Position numbers and translations under genes: made by a program
Shown: piece by piece, positions 7,088 to 15,078 of the stretch
Position numbering within the stretch: the stretch's first letter is position 1
Layout: each line of letters begins with the position of its first letter
Source: Azoarcus sp.
GTDB lineage: Bacteria; Pseudomonadota; Gammaproteobacteria; Burkholderiales; Rhodocyclaceae
Reading direction: 5' to 3'
DNA: 18,543 nt
Assembly (NCBI GenBank): GCA_031259795.1
Contig: JAIRLA010000085.1
Coordinates: 1 to 18,543, forward strand
The notes under the pieces: model-generated
What the model saw: only the letters and a program-made list of their open reading frames with translations
What the model was told of the DNA's origin: nothing
The model's database searches: none

Positions 7088-7317
7088 AAAAGCGGAAGCC
7101 CGGCAGGGAGAACAAAAGCCGCTCCAAAGAACAACGGATTCCTTTCTCTGGTCTGTGCAACCCCGAGAAGGGAAGAGGGACAGGGGGCCAACTATCCGGA
7201 ACGCGACAGTTACTCACCACTTGCGCACGGCGCTGATGACGCGCACGACTTCGGAGACGGTCTCGATGGGGCGGTCGGCTTGCCCTCTCCGTCCTTTGAC
7301 CCTCTCCGTCCTTTGAA
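7088..7317. other. Spacer with possible gene remnants, no creC
   Basis: These 230 bases lie where creC would be expected. A GTG overlaps the creB stop (GTGA), as creC starts often do, and the frame stays open for about 50 codons. The translation (VKKRKPGREN...) has no transmembrane or kinase character. On the minus strand a short frame ends in PIETVSEVVRVISAVRKW then TGA at 7214-7216. It reads like a natural C terminus but has no start or upstream body. I see no confident gene. Confidence 0.4.
7283..7316. repeat. 17-bp perfect tandem duplication
   Basis: CCCTCTCCGTCCTTTGA occurs at 7283-7299 and again at 7300-7316, directly next to the stop codon of the AAA-ATPase-like gene. Its reverse complement contains GGACGGAG, the core of the heptamer array on the other side of the same gene. 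Confidence 0.85.
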
Positions 7318-8862
7318 TCAGGCCGCCTCGATTTCAAACCCCGCCACGTTGCGTTTCTGCTTGCTGAACTCCACCCCGATCAAATGGATGGGCTGATCGA
7401 GCGCGCGGTATTTGTCGGCGTATCCCTTTTCCTTGATCTGCGCCAGCGCCTTGCCTTCGGCTTCATCCTCCACCACCTTGAACTCGAAGAGATAAACCCG
7501 CCCGTTGAACTTCACCGCCATGTCCAGCCGCCCCTGATTGCTCACGTCCTCCGGCACGATGTCCATCCCCAATGCGGCAAAGGAAGCGTAGAACACGCTG
7601 GCGTAATAGCCCTCGAATTTATTGATGTCGCTTCTGCGAAACCAATCGTTGGGGATGCTGGCGTAAAGGGAAAAGAAAATTTCCCGAATTCGATCGAAAT
7701 CATTGATTTCCAGCGCATCGTACAGGGCAAATCTACTTTCTTCCGCCTTGTGCGGATTCCCAACCCAGGCCCCCATGACATTGCCCGTCAAAGCACTCCG
7801 AACCTCATGGTTGGGATAGGCCAGCACGAACGAAATATTACTGCCCCGTCTTTTCTCCCCAACGATGGTGAGATAACCGGACTGGAACATCAGGGCTTCC
7901 GTGGAAATATCACCTACCTCGAAAGTGGAAATCAACTCGGATGAGCTTTCCATTTTCAGGAGCGAAGGCAAATAAACCTTGCGCTCGGTGAGCATATCGA
8001 CCAAGAAAGTCGGCGTGCCCGTCTCAAACCAGAAGGGGCGGAATACGCGCTTCTGGAAGAGCAGCAATAAATCAAATGGGTTATAGACCGCTTCACCGCC
8101 CCAGTTGTAGCCGTTGTACCAATGGCGGATTTCGTCCCTGTCCAGCCCTTCGAGTTCGGGGGCAAACACGGTATCGACATCCACGTCGGTATAGCCGCAG
8201 ATGTCGGAATACGCAGCATCCAATGTAATGTCGTTCAGGTTATTGAGACCGGAAAAGATATTCACCTTGCTGAACTTGGAAACCCCGGTGAGCATGGCGA
8301 ACTTGATGTGCGCGTCCTGGCCCTTGATGACCGAATACAGATTGCGCAGGCCGTCGCGCATCTCGCGGGCGAGGTCCAGGTTGGTGAGGTTGTCGAGGAT
8401 CGGCTTGTCGTATTCATCGACGAGGACGACGACGCGCTGGCCGAATCTGGCTTTTGCCGCCTGGATCAGGCGAATGAAACGTCCGAGGATTTCACCGCTT
8501 CCTTTTTCCAGCCCCAGGCATTGCTCGTTTTCGGCAAGGATGTCCAATATGCGTATTTTCAGTTCCGCAGCGCTCTCCATGACGCCTTCGGCAAAGCTGA
8601 TGCGGATCACCGGATATTTGACCGTCCAATCCCATTTGTCGTGGCAATGCAAGCCTCGGAAGAGCGGCTCGTTGCCCGCGAACAGTTCCGCCAGGGTGTC
8701 GAGGAAGAGGCTCTTGCCGAAGCGGCGGGGGCGGGAGAGGAAGTAGGCGACGCCTTCTTCGATCAATTTCAGGGCAAAGGGGGTTTTATCGACATAGTAG
8801 TAATCCGCCTCGCGGATTTTGGCGAAGGTCTGGATGCCGATGGGCAGCTTTTTGCGGGACAT
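7318..8862 (-). CDS. AAA-ATPase-like / PD-(D/E)XK nuclease domain protein
   Basis: 514 residues. The N-terminal part is the AAA-ATPase-like domain (Pfam type PF09820): a modified P-loop RPRRFGKSL at 44-52, a Walker B-like VVLVDEYDK at 145-153, and LTGVSKFSK at 191-199. The C-terminal part is a PD-(D/E)XK nuclease-like domain (PF08011 type): GRLDMAV with Asp447, then YLFEFK with Glu460 and Lys462. These proteins are numerous in some genomes and have no settled function; a defence or mobile-element role is only conjecture. The start MSRKKLPIGIQTF is the family N terminus, though no good Shine-Dalgarno precedes it. A heptamer array begins 48 bases upstream. A close paralogue lies inverted at 18181. 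Both active-site regions look intact. Confidence 0.9.
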   Translation of the reverse strand: MSRKKLPIGIQTFAKIREADYYYVDKTPFALKLIEEGVAYFLSRPRRFGKSLFLDTLAELFAGNEPLFRGLHCHDKWDWTVKYPVIRISFAEGVMESAAELKIRILDILAENEQCLGLEKGSGEILGRFIRLIQAAKARFGQRVVVLVDEYDKPILDNLTNLDLAREMRDGLRNLYSVIKGQDAHIKFAMLTGVSKFSKVNIFSGLNNLNDITLDAAYSDICGYTDVDVDTVFAPELEGLDRDEIRHWYNGYNWGGEAVYNPFDLLLLFQKRVFRPFWFETGTPTFLVDMLTERKVYLPSLLKMESSSELISTFEVGDISTEALMFQSGYLTIVGEKRRGSNISFVLAYPNHEVRSALTGNVMGAWVGNPHKAEESRFALYDALEINDFDRIREIFFSLYASIPNDWFRRSDINKFEGYYASVFYASFAALGMDIVPEDVSNQGRLDMAVKFNGRVYLFEFKVVEDEAEGKALAQIKEKGYADKYRALDQPIHLIGVEFSKQKRNVAGFEIEAA

Positions 8863-8909
8863 GGGCGGCTCGCGGACGGGATTGAAATGCCGATACTATA
8901 CCGTGGTCC

Positions 8910-8993
8910 GGAGGACGGAGGACGGAGGACGGAGGACAGAGGACGGAGGACAGAGGACGGAGGACAGAGGACAGAGGACAGAGGACAGAGGAC
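8910..8993. repeat. Heptanucleotide tandem array RGAGGAC, 12 copies
   Basis: Twelve uninterrupted 7-base units occur: four GGAGGAC, then alternating AGAGGAC and GGAGGAC, ending in four AGAGGAC. The variant order is graded along the array, as expected from slipped-strand or unequal-exchange growth. It lies between the AAA-ATPase-like gene (48 bases from its start) and the alpha/beta hydrolase. All frames through it are open, so long spurious frames cross it on the plus strand. Confidence 0.95.
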
Positions 8994-9040
8994 AGTCAGT
9001 TTGCGGCTTCGCCGGTTTGGAGAACGAACAATTCTTCCCC

Positions 9041-9077
9041 CTCGTCATTGCGAGGCGCGCATCGCCGCTAATCGGTT
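9041..9077. repeat. REP-like element, GTCATTGCGAG family copy
   Basis: CTCGTCATTGCGAG followed by GCGCGCATCGCCGC and AATCGG matches the arm and tail of the element at 161-230 with a few changes. The stop codon of the hydrolase (TAG, 9068-9070) lies within it, so the repeat forms the very end of that gene and its 3' flank. Confidence 0.65.
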
Positions 9078-9724
9078 CTGATCCCCGATGCCACGAGGTC
9101 GCGTATCGTGTGCAGTCTGCCGTGGAAAAAATGGTCCGCGCCGGGCAGCACGATCACCGGCAAATCCTGTGGGCGCGCCCAGTCGAGGACGTTGGCGAGA
9201 GGCACGGTGTCGTCGGCCTCGCCGTGGATGACGAGGGTGGGGACATTCCTGGGCGCGGCGGGCGTTTCGTATTGGCGCACACTGTCCGCCACCGCGCCCG
9301 CCGCCATGCCGACCAGGACAAGCCGGCGCGGCGGCTCGCCCTTGTCGGCGAGGCGGTTGGCGACCCGGACTTGTACGTAAGCGCCGAACGAAAATCCTCC
9401 CAGGGCCAACGGCAGGGCGCCCCAGCGCGAGCGCGCCCAGTCGAGCACGGCAAGCATGTCGCCGGTTTCGCCCTCGCCGTGGTCGTGCGCGCCTTCGCTG
9501 CTGCCGACGCCCCGGAAATTGGGGCGCAGGGCGATGTAGCCGCGTTCGCGGAAGGCGCGGGCGAGGGTGTGCACGACCTTGTTGGTATTGGCGCCGCCGT
9601 AGAGCGGATGTGGATGGCAAAGCAGGGCGATGCCGTGTGGCGCGGCGGGCGTTTCGACCAGGGTTTCGATCTGCCCCGCCGCGCCGCGCACCAGCGCGGT
9701 TTCGCCTGGAATGGGACGATTCAT
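9068..9724 (-). CDS. Alpha/beta hydrolase, dienelactone-hydrolase-like
   Basis: 218 residues, a compact cytoplasmic alpha/beta hydrolase without a lid domain. The catalytic triad is readable: Ser112 in the nucleophile elbow GFSFG, Asp171 in HGEADDTVP and His198 in PGADHFFHGRL. The CHPHPLYGG motif (about 36-44) and RPNFRGVGSSEG (about 67-78) are typical of the small proteobacterial hydrolases annotated as alpha/beta superfamily or YpfH/DLH-like; the true substrate is unknown. GGAG lies about eleven bases before the ATG. It follows the VanZ gene by 108 bases on the same strand, with a palindrome TTTTTGCAAAAA (9753-9764) between them. Its 3' end overlaps a REP-like element. Confidence 0.85.
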   Translation of the reverse strand: MNRPIPGETALVRGAAGQIETLVETPAAPHGIALLCHPHPLYGGANTNKVVHTLARAFRERGYIALRPNFRGVGSSEGAHDHGEGETGDMLAVLDWARSRWGALPLALGGFSFGAYVQVRVANRLADKGEPPRRLVLVGMAAGAVADSVRQYETPAAPRNVPTLVIHGEADDTVPLANVLDWARPQDLPVIVLPGADHFFHGRLHTIRDLVASGIRTD

Positions 9725-9832
9725 CGTGAAACAGGCTCCGTGGAGAATGTCGTTTTTGCAAAAAGGCGATGGCTCGTCCGGGCGCCGACGCCGGGGCCGC
9801 CATCCCGGCCGCCGCGGCCCGGCGAGCCGCGC

Positions 9833-10927
9833 TCATGGATGACCATGATAATCATGCCTGTTTTCGAGGCGTTCGCCCTGCCACAGTCCGAAGGCGGACA
9901 GGTAAGCCAGCGCGGCGAGGGGCCAGAGAGCCGCCACCAGATGACTGAGACCATAGAAATTGGGGTAGTTGCCCCGATTGAGGATGGCGTGGTCGTTATC
10001 CAGGAAATAAGGGCTTTCCGGCATGAGGTTGATGAGGGCGGTGGAGACCAGCAAGCTTGCGCCCGCCAGTGAATGCTGCGCCACGCGCGACAGGCGCAGG
10101 GCGGCGACGAGCAGGAGGCTTCCGGCGATCAGGCCGCGTCCGGTGCCTGGCGTCAGCCACGCCAGCGGGTCGGACGGGACGAAGAAAAGGGCCGAAGCCA
10201 GTGTGCGCGCGCCGATGCCGAGCAGTAGCAGCATGATGGCCCAGAACGGTCCCGCCACGCGCAGGATGCAACGGGCGAACAGGCCGACGGCGAGCATGAT
10301 GCTGGCGGTCTGCATGGCCTCGAAGGCGATGAGGCGGCCGGCCTGGAACGGGAGGGGCGGCGCGATGCCGAGCAGGCGGCGCAGATCGCCGCCGGCGAAA
10401 AGCAGATGGTCGGGGGTGATCTGGGCGAGCAGCCAGAGCGCGAGCAGGATCAGGCCGGCGTCGCCGGTGAAGCCGTCGGTGATGTGGCGCGCGCGCCAGC
10501 GGGCGACGCCGCGTTGCGGGGCGAACAATGCCTGGCGCCAGCGCGCGCCGATGACCGCGCCAATGCAAGCGCCAACGGCGTTGGCGGCGATGTCGATATT
10601 GCTTGCGGTGCGGGTGGGCAGGAAGCCTTGTATGGTTTCGAGGCAGAAACTGAGCAGCGCGGCGAACAGTACGGTGGCGGCGATGCCTCTTTTCTTCGAC
10701 CAGCCGCGCGGCAGGGCGGAGGCGATCGTCAGCCCCAGCGGGATATAGCCGGCGATGTTGAGAATGAGGTCGTCGACACTGAAATACTTTGGCCAGGGCG
10801 CGATGAGGTAGTCGAACACCGGCAACCCGCTCGACTGCCAGCCGCTCAATGGATGCAGGCAGGCGTACACCAGCAGGGCGGCGTAGGCGATGGCGAGGTG
10901 GCGGGGCAGGGAACGGATGGAAGACAC
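9833..10927 (-). CDS. VanZ-family multi-pass membrane protein
   Basis: 364 residues, about ten hydrophobic segments. The first 140 residues are a VanZ-like domain: a short first helix, PWPKYFSVDDLILNIAGYIP, and the conserved acidic/ribbon motif LETIQGFLPTRTASNIDIAAN. The remaining helices (about 155-350) form an extension seen in proteobacterial members. VanZ of enterococci gives low-level teicoplanin resistance, but chromosomal VanZ proteins of Gram-negatives have no defined role. The start codon is GTG at 10927; no clear ribosome binding site precedes it, so the exact start is uncertain. It lies 221 bases after the M23 peptidase gene on the same strand, with a large hairpin between. Confidence 0.85.
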   Translation of the reverse strand: MSSIRSLPRHLAIAYAALLVYACLHPLSGWQSSGLPVFDYLIAPWPKYFSVDDLILNIAGYIPLGLTIASALPRGWSKKRGIAATVLFAALLSFCLETIQGFLPTRTASNIDIAANAVGACIGAVIGARWRQALFAPQRGVARWRARHITDGFTGDAGLILLALWLLAQITPDHLLFAGGDLRRLLGIAPPLPFQAGRLIAFEAMQTASIMLAVGLFARCILRVAGPFWAIMLLLLGIGARTLASALFFVPSDPLAWLTPGTGRGLIAGSLLLVAALRLSRVAQHSLAGASLLVSTALINLMPESPYFLDNDHAILNRGNYPNFYGLSHLVAALWPLAALAYLSAFGLWQGERLENRHDYHGHP

Positions 10928-10991
10928 GTGAGCGGCGCGCGGAACGATGCCACGGAAGTCTAGCGAAGATTGCCCCGCGTCAGGGAGCGGC

Positions 10992-11019
10992 GATCAGGAA
11001 TCAGGAATCAGGAATCAGC
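10992..11019. repeat. Heptanucleotide tandem array RATCAGS, four copies
   Basis: GATCAGG, AATCAGG, AATCAGG and AATCAGC lie head to tail in the spacer between the VanZ and M23 genes. It is the second of three period-7 arrays in intergenic DNA of this window. No gene is seen in the spacer. Confidence 0.85.
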
Positions 11020-11040
11020 AAGAACGACCGCATGCGAAAC

Positions 11041-11095
11041 GCCGCCGGTTTTCCGGGACGGCTTTTCGCCTCTCCGCCGCGGGGGAACCGGCGGC
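11041..11095. repeat. Inverted repeat with 10-bp perfect stem
   Basis: GCCGCCGGTT (11041-11050) pairs with AACCGGCGGC (11086-11095) around a 35-base loop. It lies about 50 bases beyond the stop codon of the M23 gene. No T-run follows on either strand, so it is not a classical terminator; it could be a transcript-stabilising hairpin or a remnant of a palindromic repeat. Confidence 0.65.
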
Positions 11096-11148
11096 GGCTG
11101 CGCAATGAGGGACGGGATGATATTCGATCGACGGGCGTGTGTGGCTTG

Positions 11149-12669
11149 TTACTGGATCAGCGGTTGCGCGGCATCGTCGTTCGAGGCGAAACGGTAGTCG
11201 AGCAGGGCCAGGCGGGCGTGCATGGCGCGGACGTTCGCGCGGAAGCGCGTGAGTTCTTCGCCCGCGAGGGGTTCGGAGCCGGGCAGGGCGACGATCAGCG
11301 GGTCGTGGGCAACGCCGTCGATGCGGACTTCGTAGTGCAGGTGCGGGCCGGTGACCCGTCCGGTCGCGCCGACCCGGCCAATGGTTTCGCCTTGTTCGAC
11401 CGTGTCGCCCGTGCGCAGATTGGGCGCGAAGGCGCTCAGGTGCGCGTAGGCCGTGCTCACGGCGCCGCGGTGGCGGAGGACGATGATATTGCCGTAGCCG
11501 CGCTGGACGCCGACGAAACTGACGGTGCCGTCCGAAGTCGCCCGAACCGGGGTGCCGGTGGGCGCGCCGAAATCCACGCCGCGATGATTGCGCCAGTTCC
11601 TGAGAACCGGATGCATGCGGCCGCCGAAATTCGATGTCACCTTGGAGAATTCGAGCGGAGAACGCAGGAAGGAACCGCGCAGGCTCTGACCCGTGCCGGA
11701 GTAATACTCCGAACGGCCCTTGGCGGAGGTGTGGAGAAATACAGAGTGACGTTTGCCCCGGCTGGTGAATTCGGCGGCAAGGATGCGGCCCGCGCGCGTG
11801 GGCAGGCCCCGGTCGTAGAACGCTTCGTAGATCACGCTGAAAGTGTCGCCGCGGCGCAAGTCGGAGTGGAAATCGACTTCGGTGCCGAACAGGTCGGCGA
11901 ATTGCGTGGCGATGCTGTCGGGCAGGCCGGCCGCTTCGGTCGCGGCGAAAAGCGAATGCTTGATGACGCCGCTGCGCATTTCGGTGACGGCTTCCTGCAC
12001 GGCGCCGGATGATTTGAATACCTGGAGCGATTGGTCGGTCGTGTTCCGCTCGATGACGAGATAACCGTCGCCCTGCGACAACGGCAGCCGCAGGGTGAGC
12101 AGACGCCCGGAAACGTCCACGACGGCGGTGAGCGAGCGCCCGGTGCGCAGTTGACGCAGGGCGCGCGCGGTTTCCTTGTTGCTCTTGACAAAGGCCAGCG
12201 CCTTGGGATCGTCGATATTCAGGCGGTGGAAAATGGATTGCGCCGTGTCGCCGGGCGTGACGCGATCGTCATGGACAAAGGGCAGATTGGGCGCCGGAAG
12301 GTTTTCCGGGGCGACGGCGAGCGCTTCCACCACGGTGCGCGTGTCCATGAGTTCTTCCGGCGTTGCCACGGCGGTGGCGGCGGTGACGCCGCCGAGAATG
12401 GACATGCCCGCGAAGCCGCCGACGACCCAGACGCGCGTGTTGTCGAAAAGCCGTCCGGGCAGCGCGATCAGCCTGTCATGAAATCTCGCCGCCGGCTCCG
12501 CCAGCCGCCAGCGCAGCTCATCCAGTTCCGCCAGCCGCCAGTGCAATCTGGCCAGCTGCCAGCGCAACCTGCCCAGCCGCCAGCGCATTTCTATCGCGGT
12601 TTGCCTGGACAGTCCGGACAGACGCGCGGACAGTTCGGCTAGAATCCATGCTCTTTTTTTGGTCCGCAT
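11149..12669 (-). CDS. M23 family murein endopeptidase (MepM-like)
   Basis: 506 residues from the ATG at 12669. Order: a basic N-terminal region with a Trp-Arg-Leu heptad repeat (about 28-58), one membrane segment (about 80-101), a LysM/OapA-like domain near RVTPGDTAQSIFHRLN, a linker domain, and a C-terminal LytM/M23 zinc peptidase domain. Zinc and catalytic residues are complete: His362 and Asp366 in NHRGVDFG, His410 in YAHLS, His443 and His445 in GPHLHYEV. It should cut peptidoglycan cross-links in the periplasm while anchored in the inner membrane. An in-frame ATG at 12720 would add 17 residues with a weak GGGA before it; the MRTKKR start looks more natural. The gene is divergent from tyrS, an arrangement also known in Pseudomonas; anmK, often next to it, is absent here. 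Confidence 0.92.
   Translation of the reverse strand: MRTKKRAWILAELSARLSGLSRQTAIEMRWRLGRLRWQLARLHWRLAELDELRWRLAEPAARFHDRLIALPGRLFDNTRVWVVGGFAGMSILGGVTAATAVATPEELMDTRTVVEALAVAPENLPAPNLPFVHDDRVTPGDTAQSIFHRLNIDDPKALAFVKSNKETARALRQLRTGRSLTAVVDVSGRLLTLRLPLSQGDGYLVIERNTTDQSLQVFKSSGAVQEAVTEMRSGVIKHSLFAATEAAGLPDSIATQFADLFGTEVDFHSDLRRGDTFSVIYEAFYDRGLPTRAGRILAAEFTSRGKRHSVFLHTSAKGRSEYYSGTGQSLRGSFLRSPLEFSKVTSNFGGRMHPVLRNWRNHRGVDFGAPTGTPVRATSDGTVSFVGVQRGYGNIIVLRHRGAVSTAYAHLSAFAPNLRTGDTVEQGETIGRVGATGRVTGPHLHYEVRIDGVAHDPLIVALPGSEPLAGEELTRFRANVRAMHARLALLDYRFASNDDAAQPLIQ
12496..12588 (-). repeat. 21-bp coding repeat giving W-R-L heptads
   Basis: Inside the M23 gene the pattern [M/L][R/H]W[R/Q]L[A/G][R/E] is repeated: MRWRLGR, LRWQLAR and LHWRLAE are contiguous, then after a three-residue LDE interruption LRWRLAE. 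The DNA shows the matching 21-base period (CGCCAG-rich on the plus strand). The segment precedes the membrane anchor and would face the cytoplasm. Confidence 0.8.
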
Positions 12670-12752
12670 GATCGGAACTCGTTTCTCTGGAAGGGGTGGT
12701 TCGAGTCTAGCAAGGGGCATGAGTTCCCATGTGTGATGTATTGGAGAAAACT

Positions 12753-13949
12753 ATGAAGGAAATCAAGCCCATGCTCGACTTGATTCGGCGCGGTGTGGCT
12801 GAATTACTGATCGAGACCGAATTGGCCGGCAAGTTGAAGGAAGGCCGGCCCTTGCGGGTCAAGGCCGGATTCGATCCGACCGCCCCGGACCTGCATTTCG
12901 GCCACACCGTGGTGCTCAACAAGCTGCGCCATTTCCAGGAACTCGGACACCATGTCATGTTCCTGATCGGCGACTTCACCGGCATGATCGGCGACCCGAG
13001 CGGCAAGAACGCGACGCGCCCGCCGCTGACGCGGGAGCAAGTGCTCGCCAACGCCGCGACTTACCGCGAGCAGGTGTTCAGGATTCTCGACCCGGAAAAG
13101 ACCGAAATTTGTTTCAACTCGGCGTGGATGAACGGGCTGGACGCGGCGGGCATGATCCGCCTGGCCGCGCGGCAGACCGTGGCGCGCATGCTCGAACGCG
13201 ACGATTTCGCCAGACGCTATGCCAGCCGGCAAGCGATTTCGATTCATGAATTCCTCTATCCGCTTTGCCAGGGTTACGATTCGGTAATCATGAAAGCCGA
13301 TATCGAATTGGGCGGCACCGATCAGCGTTTCAATTTGCTGATGGGGCGCGAATTGCAAAAGGATTACGGCCAGGCGCCGCAATGCGTGCTCATGATGCCT
13401 TTGCTCGAAGGGCTGGACGGCGTCAATAAAATGTCCAAATCGCTCGGCAATTACATCGGTATCGCCGAACCGCCGCAAGAGATTTTCGGCAAGACCATGT
13501 CGATATCCGATACCCTGATGTGGCGCTACTACGAATTGCTGTCGTTTCGTTCCTCGGACGAGATCGCGGCGCTGAAAGCCGGAATCGAGGGCGGCGGCAA
13601 TCCGCGCGATGTCAAGGTGATGCTGGCGCGGGAGTTCGTCGCCCGTTTCCATGGCGAGCGCGCGGCGGAAGAGGCGCTTGCCGATTTCGAGGCGCGCTTC
13701 CAGCGCAACGCCATTCCCGGCGATATTCCCGAAGTGCGGGTCGCGGTCGGCGCGGGCATGCCCATTTTCAAGCTCATCAAGGAAGCGGGCCTCACCGGCA
13801 CGACTTCGGAGGCCGCGCGCATGATCGAACAGGGCGCGGTCAGGCTCGATGGCGAGCGCGTCGAAGATCGCGCCCGCCTGCTCGCCGCGGGCGGCAGGGT
13901 CGTCCTGCAAGTCGGCAAACGCAAGTTCGCCGCCGTGGTGCTGGAGTGA
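12753..13949 (+). CDS. tyrS: Tyrosyl-tRNA synthetase (TyrZ-type)
   Basis: 398 residues, the length of the TyrZ/long-linker class of bacterial TyrRS. It charges tRNA-Tyr with tyrosine in the cytoplasm. The class I signatures are present: the HIGH-type HFGH at 48-51 within [18 protein letters not shown], and KMSKS at 226-230 followed by LGNYIG. An S4 RNA-binding domain occupies about 335-398 ([20 protein letters not shown]...). The ATG at 12753 is preferred to an in-frame one 24 bases upstream because TTGGAG lies seven bases before it and the protein then begins MKEIKPML, as in the family. The stop codon overlaps the murI start, so the two are translationally coupled. No T-box or other leader is visible in the short upstream gap. 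Confidence 0.97.
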   Translation: MKEIKPMLDLIRRGVAELLIETELAGKLKEGRPLRVKAGFDPTAPDLHFGHTVVLNKLRHFQELGHHVMFLIGDFTGMIGDPSGKNATRPPLTREQVLANAATYREQVFRILDPEKTEICFNSAWMNGLDAAGMIRLAARQTVARMLERDDFARRYASRQAISIHEFLYPLCQGYDSVIMKADIELGGTDQRFNLLMGRELQKDYGQAPQCVLMMPLLEGLDGVNKMSKSLGNYIGIAEPPQEIFGKTMSISDTLMWRYYELLSFRSSDEIAALKAGIEGGGNPRDVKVMLAREFVARFHGERAAEEALADFEARFQRNAIPGDIPEVRVAVGAGMPIFKLIKEAGLTGTTSEAARMIEQGAVRLDGERVEDRARLLAAGGRVVLQVGKRKFAAVVLE

Positions 13950-14758
13950 GCGCCCCCGGCAAGCACTGCCCCATCGGCGTTTTCGATTCCGGCGTGGGCG
14001 GCCTCACCGTCGTCCGCGCCCTGATGGAACGCTTGCCGCTGGAGAGCATCGTCTATTTCGGCGACACCGCGCGAGTGCCCTATGGCGTCAAATCGGTGGC
14101 GACCATCGAACAATACAGCGCGCAAATCGTCGATCTCCTGCGGCGGCGGGGCGTCAAGATGCTGATTGTCGCCTGCAACACCATGGCCGCCGTGGCCCTG
14201 TCCACCGTCAGGGCGCGCGCCGCGGGCCTTCCCGCCATCGACGTCATCGAAGCCGGCGCGCGCGCCGCCATTGCGGGAGCGCGGCGCGGGCGGATCGGCG
14301 TCATTGGCACGCCGACCACGATCAACAGCAACGCCTACGCGCGGCGGATCCATGCCCTCGATTCCGGCGCGCGGGTCTATTCGCAGGCTTGCCCGCTTTT
14401 CGTCCCGCTGGTCGAAGAAGGCTGGCTCGATCACCCCGTCACCCGCCTGACCGCGCAAGAATACCTGCGTCCCGTGCTGGCCGAGAACGTCGACAGCCTC
14501 GTGCTCGGCTGCACCCATTACCCGCTGCTCAAACCGTTGCTGCGCGATGTCGTCGGGGAAGGCGTGCGCCTGATCGACTCCGCCCTCACCACCGCCGAAC
14601 TGGCGGCCGCGAACCTGCAAGAAACGGGACTGGCCGCCACGGGAGAAGAGCCGGTGAGCTATCGTTACATCGTCACCGATGTGCCATTGCGCTTCCAGAC
14701 GATCGGCGAAAGATTTCTCGGGCGTTCGCTGGGAGAAGTCGAACGGGTGGATTGGTAA
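13946..14758 (+). CDS. murI: Glutamate racemase
   Basis: 270 residues, normal for MurI. It makes D-glutamate for the peptidoglycan stem peptide in the cytoplasm. Both catalytic cysteines are present: Cys77 in VACNTMAA and Cys189 in LGCTHYPLL, with His191 beside it. The substrate-binding Asp14-Ser15 in [12 protein letters not shown] and [11 protein letters not shown] at about 37-47 are intact. The start is GTG at 13946, which overlaps the tyrS stop in the four-base GTGA arrangement; no in-frame ATG closer to the conserved N terminus exists. Coupling with tyrS suggests joint expression. No clear intrinsic terminator follows on the plus strand. Confidence 0.95.
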   Translation: MSAPGKHCPIGVFDSGVGGLTVVRALMERLPLESIVYFGDTARVPYGVKSVATIEQYSAQIVDLLRRRGVKMLIVACNTMAAVALSTVRARAAGLPAIDVIEAGARAAIAGARRGRIGVIGTPTTINSNAYARRIHALDSGARVYSQACPLFVPLVEEGWLDHPVTRLTAQEYLRPVLAENVDSLVLGCTHYPLLKPLLRDVVGEGVRLIDSALTTAELAAANLQETGLAATGEEPVSYRYIVTDVPLRFQTIGERFLGRSLGEVERVDW

Positions 14759-15078
14759 TACAACCACAGCACCCGGAAATGGCGTATCGCCCAAGCGGCT
14801 CTTCCTGCCGCTCGAGCAACGGAGGGTCGGGAATCAGATTCATCCAACGGCGCGGCGCGCCAGATGGAACGAAGCCCTCCACTTTTTCCGCGGGATCAAA
14901 TCCTTCATCCGGGAGCTTCTTCGCCACGATCCGGCTTCTCGCTCGTGTCGATGACGGGCTTGCGGCCAGCCTCCGCCCGGATTCGCGCAAAAAAACTCCC
15001 GTCCGAAGACGGGAGGAAGGCGTAACGCGCAAAAGGCGAAACGGGCGGAGGTGAAGCCTGTTTCATCCGGCGTTTTTT
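14759..15078. other. Spacer between convergent murI and RTX gene
   Basis: 320 bases without a convincing gene; short open frames on both strands lack ribosome binding sites and family resemblance. A small hairpin AGCGGC/GCCGCT (14794-14812) lacks a T-run. A run of eight T at 15073-15080 on the plus strand follows only a weak possible stem, so it is a doubtful murI terminator. The only strong signal is the minus-strand terminator at 14989-15015. Confidence 0.6.
14989..15015 (-). terminator. Intrinsic terminator of the RTX gene (UUCG loop)
   Basis: Minus strand: CTCCCGTC, loop TTCG, GACGGGAG, followed at once by seven T (14989-14995). An 8-bp perfect GC-rich stem closed by the very stable cUUCGg tetraloop plus a T-run is a textbook Rho-independent terminator. 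It lies about 64 bases after the RTX stop codon. Confidence 0.92.

Noticed and set aside
8910..8993. Heptamer array as an iteron origin of replication
   Set aside because: No Rep gene, DnaA box cluster or AT-rich unwinding region is next to it, and the units are directly abutting, unlike spaced iterons.
8122..10072. Plus-strand frames running through the heptamer array
   Set aside because: They are antisense to the AAA-ATPase-like and hydrolase genes and are open only because the 7-base unit has no stop in any frame.
13520..13945. murI frame extended upstream into tyrS
   Set aside because: It is open by chance inside tyrS; glutamate racemase homology begins just after the GTG at 13946.
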